From positions 10,067,419 through 10,131,418 of the forward strand of contig OZ020486.1 in the NCBI GenBank assembly GCA_963971405.1: a stretch of 64,000 bases of DNA, given 5' to 3'. The notes under the pieces were generated by a model. It was not told the DNA's origin and did no database searches. It saw only the letters and a list, made by a program, of their open reading frames with translations. A program made the translations under genes and the position numbers. Each line of letters begins with the position of its first letter. The first letter of the stretch is position 1. Shown piece by piece: positions 32,420-44,400 of this stretch. This DNA is from Psococerastis gibbosa (Eukaryota; Arthropoda; Insecta; Psocodea; Psocidae).

Positions 32420-35400
32420 CTGAGAAAAAAAGATAGTTCTAAAAAATTCCATCATTTATTAGACCTAGAGTTCTTTATAGGTAGGGTTACCAGACGTCAG
32501 GGATTCAGGCTGCCGTCAGGAATGTCAGGAAATGCAGGGTGAATGTCAGGAAATTTGCGAGAAACATGTAAATAAAAAACTTTTTCGTGCTTTAAATTTA
32601 ATTCAAAATTTGGCGGGAACTTATAATATAATGTAAAATTGCTTGTTTTATTTATTTTAATTCATGCATCGCAGTTTTTAACAGTGAAATGCACAAGTAC
32701 ATTTACCCTAGATATAATGTGACAGTTAAGAAGGAAATTTGCACTATATTTAGAATGATACTTTGGTTCAGGTGTCAGGAATTGAGCTTTCTGAAATCTG
32801 GTAACCCCATTCATAGGAGAGATGGGTCATTCACATTCCTCCAAAAATATTGAGTTTAAATTTCTGCAGGCTGATCATGGCGAAATTAATCCCGGGGGCA
32901 TTACATAGAAATATATTAACTGGAGCGGCGAGAGCCATCATATGCCTTACGGGGCACCCGTTAAGCGTAAGCCAACTATCAGAGATAAGTACTAACGCAA
33001 AAATATCGAAGTCTTACATATTGCAACACAGTCAAGACATGTAATGTAGTGGTACGGACTCTGACTTTCACCCGAAAGATTGTTGGTTCGAGTCCCACAC
33101 TGGCTACATTTTCTGGCCATGCTTCGGAGGGCATGTAAAGCAGACGGTCCCGGGCCTTCCTAGTTGAGTTTAAGAGAGGGCTTTATAGCACTAACTCCAC
33201 TAGGTTGGCTTAGTAATAGAAACAATAAAAAGTCATTATTTATTTATTTATTTATTGCAGCATAGCAGAACGGATACATGGACCCGGTCAAAAACTCTGT
33301 ACTTAGCTTGTGCAGGCTACACTTACAGCCATATTGATAACGGTCTCCAGCCACGGGATGTAATACATGTCACGTGATGGTATTAATTCAATTGTTGCTT
33401 TCCAATTTATACGTAGTATAAGGAAAGCTTTGTGATGGTCGAAATTTTCGATTCCGAGATTTCAACGGATTTACACGTTTTGAGGTCCCAGGAACCCAAA
33501 AAAGTGGTTTTTACAAAATGTCTGTCTGTCGGTCGGTCTGTCGGTCGGTCTGTCTGTTCGTCGATTTTCGGGCAAACTACTCAGTGGATTTGAGTGAAAT
33601 TTGGCATGTAGGTTCTCAAAAATCATACCTCGGGACCATTTTTTTTTTTTTGGGCTAACTCAATTTGGGGGGTTTTATTTTCAAAAAACTCCAAAAAACG
33701 TCTAAAAAAATTATTTCTCAAAAACGGCTCCAACGATTTCTTTTAAATTCTCGTAGATTGTAGCCGTTATTAATGTTGACAAAATGCGGAGGGTCGCTTG
33801 CCCCTTGATAGTTTGCTTCTGGGGGTAAAAAAATAAAAATAACTAAATTTTAATGAAAAAATGACTAAAAAATGCGAAACCTTTCTATCGATGATTTCTA
33901 CCTTCAAGCATGTTTTAGGTGTTAAATTGAGTAACGAAACCGGATAGGTTGCTTTCCCAAAAAAATATTTGGTTTTGCCCAAAAAATTATTTTTTGAAAA
34001 AAATGATAGAAAATTCGCGCTCAAATGCATTGCATGCCCTGCCATTATTGCTGTGTGGTAATTAATTTGTTTGTTTGACCTATCGAGAATTTACCTCACT
34101 TCCAGTGACGTCAGGTGGACAACCCCCCCCCCCCCCCCCGAGATATCGGAAATTTAACCATAGGAAAAATATTTGCCATAAAATTACTAATTTTCTCTAT
34201 CTAATGATTTTGATAAATTGGAAAGCATGTTCGAGTGAACTCGGACCGGTTCTTTAAAATGAAAGACAAGCAAATTTCAGATTTTTTAATTTTTGATATT
34301 GGTAACGGTCGCAAGCGCGGAAAATTCAAATTCTCTATTTCTATTATTCGTCTATTTAAACAATTGAATGATCTTCAGCTATATTTTTGGTGAGTTTCTT
34401 CATTTTTTCTGCCTTAGATTTAAACAAATTTATATAATTCTTAATATATTAATTCAAAATACTAAAACTTGTTTATTTCTAAGGAGATATGTGTTTATTA
34501 AGGCACTATATACCCGGGTATTGTCATCCGCCATTTTTTATCCTATTAGTAAGTACCTATTGCAAGAAAAGTAAGATTGAAAAAAAACGAAAAAACGTTT
34601 TAGCATTTTTTGATTTAACACTTCCCTAATTGGTAGAACGTTTTTTAAATAATAATAAATAAACAACGATAAATTTCTAAATACACCAGACTTATAATGG
34701 ATAAAAAATGGCGGATGACAATTAGTGGCGGCGCTAGAAATTTTAAGGCGGGGGGCCATGGGGGGGGGGGGGCATGACTTCTATCTGGGGGGGGGGGGGG
34801 GCAATGAAAAAACAATACATTTTTCATTGAAAGTAGGTATAATGAAGTAAGTAAAATGTAACCAGTTTTAATTCTGACGTTTTTGAATTACTAAAATTAT
34901 GTTAGGCCTAGATATAACATGTAAAATATCTCATAAGTGGGGGGGCCCAGAGAAACTTTCGATGGGGCCAGGCCCCCCCGGGCACCCCCGTAGCGCCGCC
35001 ACTGATGACAATACCTGTCTAATATAGAGCCCTAGTGTTTACTATTTATATTTGCTGCAGCAGCGTCGCTTCAGTTCAGTACTTAAGTATTGCCAACATC
35101 ACAATTTAAAAATTCTGAAATTTGCTTTTAATATATTTTTAACAATTGAATTAATCACGTGACATGGTATTATATTCCCCCGGGATTAAAATCGCCATCA
35201 TCAGCCTGCTGGTTCACGTCTCCTATGAACAGCCATTGAAAAAACGTAGCAGGTGGCCTAAGGATGCAAAAAGTATTTTTGGACCACTCGAATGGCCCAT
35301 CTCGCCTATATGAACTCAAGTAAGGCTTGAGACTCTTACAAACAGTTTTTGCATGCTTTTATTATACCTACCCAAGACCCAACAACACGATCCTCGTAGT

Positions 35401-38400
35401 ATTGTATTGTATTTTAAGTTATTTTATGTTTTGTATTTTAAATTAAAGTAAACTGCATTGAATTCAGTAGGTTTTTCCACATACAGGCGTATTTTGGACT
35501 ATGATATGTATTTAATTGTTAAATTGCCTACCCTCCCCCCCCCCTCCCAAAAGTAACAAGAATAGGCGCCCATGGATCTGAGAGAGGTTGGCACCACTGA
35601 CAGACAGCGAAGGGTGCTAAATCGGGCAGACTGGCGCGATATTGTGGAGAATTGGCTGTCAGGGGGTAAGAAGAGGGCCTGGGTCCAACCAACACTGATG
35701 CAAGCGCGATTGCAATGTATATTGTGGACTATAACAAACTGTGTTCTATACGGCTATGTAATAAGCTAATTTTGGTGGGTAAATATAGAACACTACTCAC
35801 AATAGGCATGGGTTCATTCAAAGTCCGAGGTTTCGCTTCATCGAGAACTTTGGTCTTACTGTTCCATCGTGCACACTCAATATATAATCCGTAAACATAA
35901 ACGCCATCTTCAGGACCTTGTTCGAAATCATTTGCAAGCATTACCTAAAAAATAACAGAAATTGAAGGAAATAATAATGCTCATAGTTTATGAAGGTGCC
36001 TGCCAGAAAGCGACATACAGCTAGCAGGCCTCCATTTCGACAATTGACCTTACTTGGTCGGTCTTATGTCAAAGTCAACCAAGCGACCAAATGAGAAGTT
36101 TTTAACTTAGTGCATATTCTGATAGAGAAAAACATGCTAAACGTCCTGCCAGAGTGCTCCAAATCGCAGGTGGCAAGACGTAGTTGTCAAACGGGTAGTA
36201 CACTCTGCAAAGAGCCCCGAACGGACTTCAAAGTCTTCTTCTTCCCTGTTAGTCAGTTAGTGCCGCGTGCGCAGCTCCATACCCATTTCCTGAACTCGCC
36301 CTTCTAAACTGAACTTCAAAGTAGATTCACTAGAAATCACTTCGGTGTCGCTTGGGTCACTTTGGCATAGCCATAAGACCAACCACATTTCTATGGATCA
36401 GTGCAGCCAGATATTCCCCCGGGCTAACAGCGCCGGCCAAGTCAAGCAAGTCGTCCAGTTTGGGCGAAAACTTAAAATAGATGGAATATTGTGGCTCTAA
36501 TCTATAACATTCTGCCTGATATAATCGGATAATCTATAATTTAATAATCTATCGGATATAATACTTATAAGTATCTTCTCCACCACCATTAAAGAAAGAT
36601 GGTGCATACCAGGGCATCTGCGGGTCAATCAATCAACGATTCGACAGTTGCGAGCGAGCGAAAGCAGGTGGTTGTCACCATAAGCCAAATAAAGTCCAAA
36701 CTAAGCTATTAAGATTGTCAGGGAACCAAGGTCAAGTGCGCAGAGCTTCTGCACCTGGGATTCTGTTGTCAAGCCCAGCCTGATGAATTGTTTTTTTTTC
36801 CAATAAATTTTTGGGTCAAATGCCATTTCCCTCTACGTTTCACCACTAACGGTCATACTTGGCTTAATATTTTGGATGCATTACTAAGCCACCGTAGCGG
36901 AGTTACAATCAACTACGAAGACCTGGTATCTCCCTCTTTACAAACCGTCCGGAGCATGGCCAGAAAAGTTAGCAAGTGTCGGACTCGAACCAACAACCTT
37001 TCGGATGAGAGTCAGAGACTGTACCACTACACTACATGGCCTGACAGTTCTTGCAGGTTAGGCAGTCACGCAGGGTATTCCAATTGACATTCCTTTTCGT
37101 CCGATGCTATTTCTATTTTCTCAATTCCCCTTTGAGCTATTTTCTAATATTCTTTATGCGAGGCTCGTTTATTAAGATGCTCGGCTGCCTTATCGTTCTC
37201 CATAATATACATTATTGCTGCCTGAGGCTCAGTCAAACTTATACTGCGACTCCAACGAATATTCACAAGCAATTTTCTCAGTCTGATATTTATTATTTAA
37301 AATAAAATTAGCTGGAAACATATTTTAATAAATCCTTAACAAGGTTTCAGCTCGAGTTTTAATATTAAGCCGTGACTGGAAGGCAGGAATATACTTCTTT
37401 CTTCACTTCCTTCCTTCTTGTTAGAAAGCTTTTTATGATACATGGCTTTTAAATTTTAATATCTTCACTGCTCTCCTTTATGCATAGTATTAGTGTTGAC
37501 AGAAAGCAAATAAGGATATCATACTGCTCGCACAGTATTCTTCTCATGTATGAGTCTGCTTCATGGAAATTAATATAGTTGATAAATGAGACTGATATAC
37601 ATATAGTGTAGGTACAGTGTAGGCTACTTTGCTTTCCTCAACATCCACCCAAATGTAGCCCATTAAGTCCGTTGTACTACTGCTAACATATTATTACTTT
37701 TTTTGGGGGACTTTTTATGGATGTAGGCTTAATTAATTGGCCCATTGAACCTTGTTCTGCCAACAACCTCATTGACAGTTTGATTGATTGGTATAGTTGT
37801 CGTATGACATTTGGCCACTGGCAAACTGAAATGCATAAATCCATACCGTCTGCAAGAAACAATGGGCCAGGTGAGGCATACTTTCTATTGACACAATGTG
37901 ACAGGCGTAAGCGTGACTTGACCAAGACGAGTCATGCCACACTTGTTCAACTACCGACCAGAATAAGTCATCGGAAGTCTCATGACGTCAACTTCCATCC
38001 GTGTTGCTCATTAGTTATTGGAATTTGTAACTGATCACTGATACTGGACAAGGCTCAATGGTCCAGCAGTCACACAAAGAATAAATAGTTAATAATAACT
38101 CACCTCGAAATCAAAAGCAAGAAGATCAATAGGAATTTTGAACTTTCGAGCATAATTCTGCTGGGCACCAGTGAGAAAGGCCTGTGTGAAAAAGAACCCG
38201 GAGACCCAAAATGTGGGCGGAGGCCCCTCGTCCAGCCACTTGTTGAGGAACATGATGCGTTCGATAAGGTCAAGGACATAACTGCCCAGAGGCTTCAGGG
38301 AGGGGTACGAAATACGCAGCCAGCTGGCAGGGATACGGCTCGTGAGGATACTGCCCACAACAGCTTCCAAGTCAGGGGTTAGGACAATTAAACCTAGAGC

Positions 38401-41400
38401 AAAGAAGAAAAAGGCGTCAGCAAATGCAAGACATCAGCATACGGTATTTTTAAAAGTGTAATATTTTTATTTATTTATTTATTTAGATTTAGTTTCGACA
38501 AGTACGCCGATCACAGTATTAAGAGGGCCCCCCTCAATGGTAGGTTTATTCGTCGTTATAATACCAAAATTGTACTGCTTGCAAACATTGGCGTAAATAG
38601 GGGGGTCCTGCCCCACCCAGGATTTCTGGTGACCCCCGCCCCCCCCCCTCAGTGGTAGGTTTACTCGTCTGTAAAATCGCAACTGTACTGCTTGCAAAAT
38701 GCGTAAAACCTCCCTAATTTGGGCCCAATCATCACTTTTATTTCTCCAGGGGTGACCCCCGGGCTCCCCATTCTCCAGGGTATACATGCGGAAAACCTCA
38801 CTAATTTGGGCTCATTTATCGATTTTTTTTTCTCCGGGGGAACAAGGTCTTGGGGTCCTAAAGCCCCCCTCCCCCAGAAATTTTGGGAATTTACGCCAAT
38901 GCCAAGGACAACACTCCTCCAGTCCTCTCGGTTTTGTAAAACGCTCCACCATCTAATCAGCAATCTAATGAGAGTTCTACTGGGTGGTGATGCACACCAA
39001 ACTAAACCCCACTGCATTAAATCTGATTTTGAGCACCGGGCGTAGTAAACCAAATACTACTTCACAATTAAAATATTATACTGACTTTATAAATAAATAA
39101 ATATTGACTCTGTTCTACTACTAAGCCAACCTAGCGGAGTTAGGGCTATAAAGCCTTCTCTTACACTCAACTAGGAAGATTCGGGACCAACTGCTTTACA
39201 TGCCCTACGAAGCATGACCAGGAAATGTAGGGTGAAAATCGGAGTCTGTACCACGACTCTGCATGTCTTGACACGACTTTGACCTTGACCACCGATTTGA
39301 GAGAAAATGAAGGTCGTTTTGGGCACTGTCGCCACACTCCAATTAGATGGGAGGTAGGAGTATCTACTGATGTAGCGTACCTTTCATTGCTTTCTGTACA
39401 GAGGTTAAACTTGCGCGAATCCGCAGAAGAAGGTTCTGGAAGCGTCCCATCTCCTGGGCCAGGACCGTATTCATGCTCTGCTCATACAACGTCGGATATC
39501 GTCGGGCCACCAGCTCTAGGTCCAACGACACCGGAAGTCGTTCCAAAATGTCTGCTGCCACGCCGAGGACTATTTCATCTGGAGTCTTCTCTCCCCCGGA
39601 ACTGGCCAAGGCATCCTTCAACAATAACGTATACATTGAAATTGAAGAATGCACCCACGTATGCTATTTCTAATTTAGAAGCTTTAACATAACAAAAGGT
39701 ACCACTAGAGTTCTATATAAGAGAGATAGGACATTCGAGCGCGCCAAGACTATTTTCTTGATCTTCGGACCACCTGGTACGTTTTTTCCAATGGCTAATC
39801 ATAGGTGGGTCCAGGATTCAAAAAAATATTTTTGGCGCACTCGAATATCCCATTTCTCCTATATAGAACGGTAAGTACCACAGGGTTGGGAAGCGGTTCA
39901 CAATGGACCTCTTTCGTATAGGAAAGTGCTTGCACTCAACCACTGAAATCATTAGGATTTTACGTATAAAAATAATAGTCCCCTTAGTAGCTTTGTAAAA
40001 CTTGCTGTCACTCATTGTTAAAATTAACTTTGTATAATTTTATTCGTAAAACTATACAAAGTTAATTTTAACAATGAGGATTTTACGTCATTTCCCCATG
40101 GATCTATACAAGACAGAGTTTCATTGATCAGTATGTTGACGTATTTTTTAATATTATTTATTTACGCTACGATATTACATTTCTCGGATCAGATTGTAGG
40201 GAGTCTTACGGCAATAGAACTAATTGGGTGAAGTGAAGTATAGCCATGTCTCTAGTATACTCATTTAGTAAGACATATTATCGTAAAATAATAATGGAAT
40301 AAGGACTACTAATGACAATAAAGTTGGTTACGATATTAAACATTGGTTAGGCACATCACATTTTAAAGGAAGTCATTGGCATAGCTAGACGAAAATTGCT
40401 TGGAACTCGTGGATGACACGAAAACAATCTGAATCAAGTGCAGCCTGGGATTGCCAAGATCCAATCAGAACGTGCAAAAACTTACTAGGATCAGAATTGA
40501 CAGGAGTCTGTGTGTCGGTTATTAATAGCTACCATACGCATGATAAAATATGAAATACAATTTTTTTAAATGCAAACAAGCATGCTGAACAAGTACCTTA
40601 CCCGTCGTTGCATTAAATCCTTTTTGGAGGGCGTGGAAGAGAGTACAGGAATTAATATATTTAAAAAAAATAACACCTCATTATATTTTCTTCAATTAAT
40701 AAAACACCTACATCACAAGTATTGTGCCAAACGGCTTATTAATAAAACTACTTACAAGTCTGTCCTGCATGAAAAAACAATAGGAAGCATTAGTAAAGAG
40801 AGTTATTGTGCCGGAAAGAAGTCAGTGGCGGCGCTAGAAATTTTAAGGCGGGCGGGGGGGGGCATGACTTCTATCTGCTGGGGGGGGGGGGGAGGGGCAA
40901 TGAAAAAACGAAACATTTCTCATTGGGAGTAGGTATACGGTTCACTAATTCTCCAATTGAACAACATGTAAAATATCTGAAAAGTGGGGGGGGGCACGGA
41001 GGGGCCGGAGAAACTGTTGGGGGGGCCAGGCCCCCTCGGGCACCTCCGTAGCGCCGCCACTGAAAGAAGTAATGTTACATTGCATGTAACCAGACAATTT
41101 CCATACGTGGGATAATGGCATAACGCTGACCTGAGTGAGGAGAATGCTTGAGAGCAGAAGACTAGCCTCCTGCTGGTCCTTCTTGATGTCCGAGTTCTCG
41201 TTCATGCCGAACACTGCGGGCGGAGTCACTAGAGGAAGATTCTTCGTGTAGTCCACGAAGGCGTCGTATGTGTCCACAGGCGGGATCAAATAAACGCCTG
41301 AAATATTATTTAATGGCCCGGATTACACACCCGAATATTTATTCCATCGAAGAAATATTTGGATTGTTTATGTTGAAGTATACGATTTGAATCTGAATTT

Positions 41401-44400
41401 TGGTATTACACTTTCGAATTATTCTTGGACCCATATTTATTGGATCAATTAATGTACTTAAATACGAACCATACACTAAACTATCTAGCATCTAGGCTGG
41501 GAGTCGAGAAAAATCTGGACAGCAGGACTCGAACCCACGATCTATACCAATCCATCCCATCTACACTCTTAATATAAACAGATAGTATAGATGGTGGCCA
41601 AGAATGAAGAAGAAGACTGAAGAATTTAATGAACCGAGAGCGGCGAGAAATGCTACTAACTTCCCTAAATTGCTAGGAGACCATTTCTTAGAGAGATTTT
41701 GCTTCAATCTCACTGAGGCACTAACACAATGACTTTTTTTGGTTGTCGATTAATTGATTTTATAATTTAACAGAAATAAAAAGAAAGAAAGAACCAAGTG
41801 TATGCAATCCTTGACGGAGTAATTGAAGCAGTAGCCCTCAGCTGAAGACAATAGCTCAGCAGGTAAAATAAACAGCAAGCGAAAGTGGCATTCATAAAAA
41901 ATCTAAGACCCTGGAAACCTGCGCATGGAGTGTTTTATTATACGGATATGAAACCTGGACTATAGCAGATAAGGAACTGAAGAGCCTTATAGCGTTTGCG
42001 TTTGCAATGTGGTTTTATCGAAGGATTCTTTGGATTAGCTGGAAGGACCACTTGACGAATAAAAGAGAGCAAGAGGCTATTGAAGAAGAGAGACCTCATA
42101 TAAATAGTAGAAGAGCGAAATGGGATTTGCTAATACCCCGAAAATCTGGTAGGCCTACACACTATCATTAAGGGCACAGTGGCAGGAACAAACATGAGAG
42201 GGCGGCCGAAGCGGTATTCATGCATCAACTGAAGAAGGACGCAGGCGCTCGAACGTACCATGACCTGAAAACGGAGGCGTAGGACAGAGAGATAGCGAGG
42301 GGGAAATGCATAGAGTTGAGGTTGTGACCTCAGAAGAAGAAGGTTTGATGGTAACACCAGATCGTGGCACGTCTCATGTTCGCAGACTTCATACCAACAC
42401 ACCTGACTTAAGGAGCCCTTTACTACTACTATATATATATATCAGCCTAATATCGGTTACACTATTTAATAAATAATATTATGAAATATGGATTAAAAAC
42501 CGAATTAAATAGTAAGAACCGGTGCGAGTGCAAGAAGAAGCTAAAATCTACCGTGAGGTAGCCTAATCACCACCCACATTTAGATCTACCTAATTAATTC
42601 TTGTAAAAGCTGAAAACTCACCGGGTGTCAAACCACAAACTGATGCGTGTAAATTTAAATATACAAAACAAAATTATGTAAAGGCATGACTTAAGATCCG
42701 TAGGCTATACATTTTCGAATTTTTTTTTGGGGCATATGAATGCATCTCTATAAAATACTCCTACTTGATGCATTGTATCCTGCTACTCTTGTCCCCATGT
42801 TTTGTTTTACATTTTTATACCCCACAATAGTATAGCCCAGGGGTTGGCACGAAGAAACTTTAGTTAATTAACACTAAGTGTTACTTACCTTACTTGCTGA
42901 TTGTAAATGTCGAAAGCAAAGCGTTTCTACTCCGATAAAAGCTTGGTACTGACGAACAAAAAAAAATTCACAAGTAGGCCTAAGTTATAACTACGGTTTT
43001 ATTACTATTTTTTACCCCAGCACACACTGCAACATTGGTTGTTGTTGTTGTTTCTAACGCCTGCTTTCAGCATTTCTGCTTTAAGCAACCCTGTCGGGGG
43101 GGAGTGAGTCTGTTTGTTAACTTGAGGCACCCATAGGGCAGACTCTTTCACCTCGGGGAAAGGGGAGTTGACTAACAGGGTGGACCTCCTGATTATAGTG
43201 GATTCCGAACCACTTGGGGAACATGGTAAAGCCACACGATTAGATCGGAGGTGACCAGGACTCGACTTATACTGCCTAAGCGCGTTATCGTGTCCCACCA
43301 GGTTCCCCTGCCAACGCTGTGCACACTACTAAGTTGCCGCAGTTTGAAACATGCTCTGCTCTAATAGAATCAACATGGTAAGGCCGTTGGCACACTGCAA
43401 CATTGGGGACAGCCATGACCCAGTCACTGCAACCCTACATTTCATTAAAAAAATCCGGTCTCATACAACACATTCAACAAACACACACAGACCGGCGCAT
43501 ACACTCACTAGAGTCCAGCGCCTTAATATATAAAAAAAAACTGTTTTTATAATACACTATTTGTTATTCTTGTTGTACCTGCTGTTTTAATTGCAAAATG
43601 TTTTTCGTCACCACAGTGGCCCCCCTGACATTAGTCCCAGGGGCCATGGGCCATGTCCCAATATTTTGGAACCCCTGGTAGTCTATGGCGATATGAAAAT
43701 ATGGGGCAGTTGGCAAATAGGAATTATTTCGAAGAGGTGGTAAATACTACCATTTAGAGATAAAGTCACGTAATAGGGTGGGGAGAGGTGGTGGTGGTGG
43801 TGGTGGTGGGGTAATTCGAAACAGGAAATATAATGTAGGAGGGATATTGTGGGAACTGGGAACGTGGGATTAGCCAAGCAGCAGTGGCAGCAGTCAGAAA
43901 AGAAGATTAGAGCTAAGCAAAAACAAACAAAAACAACGCACTGCTGAATCCGTGGAGATAGCTGGATAATGCTTATTCAGCCACGGTACTGTACCTTCAG
44001 ATGAAAATATTTTCGTTTTTTTTTTCTTCTTCCAGGATTGAGATGGAAATTTATGATTATTATGGAGGGCGTCTCTCACTGTGGGTTCTTTTTGGGAGAT
44101 TAAAAATGTAACGATATGGAAATGCGAGCGAGCTTTGTAGACAGAATTACGTATTTTTATTCCATTTAATTTTTAATCTTTGCTCGGTTAAAATAAACAT
44201 CTTTTCCTCCAACCTACCTTTTCCATATTCATATGGGAAAAATAGCTCACACAGTAGCCTACATATTTTATTTTTAAATGTATTATACGATAGAAAAAAA
44301 ATACAATTAGTAAAGTTCAAGACCGAAAGGTTTAAATCTGAACACATGTTCATCGCTCATTAAAATTAAGATTAATAAATAACACTTAAATATTTTAAAT

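Larger units (their letters stand above)
32811..35331. mobile_element. Nested element cluster in the last dynein intron
   Basis: Outer inverted ends: TTCATAGGAGAGATGGG at 32811 and CCCATCTCGCCTATATGAAC near 35327. Just inside, GCAGGCTGATCATGGCGAAA (32867) pairs with TCGCCATCATCAGCCTGC (35211). Between them lie family P with a SINE, a Helentron-like repeat and another inverted-repeat element containing a hAT-like MITE. Confidence 0.6.

Noticed and set aside
37717..38034. 105-codon open frame
   Set aside because: It lies in repeat family G and is not kept open in the other copies.
38661..39053. 130-codon minus-strand open frame
   Set aside because: It mostly overlaps the hAT-like element at 38586-38901 and has no family match.
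39279..39692. 137-codon plus-strand open frame
   Set aside because: It is antisense to a confirmed dynein exon and its flanks; no recognisable motif.
43683..43877. Histidine-rich small protein
   Set aside because: The His run comes from a (GGT)n microsatellite read on the other strand.
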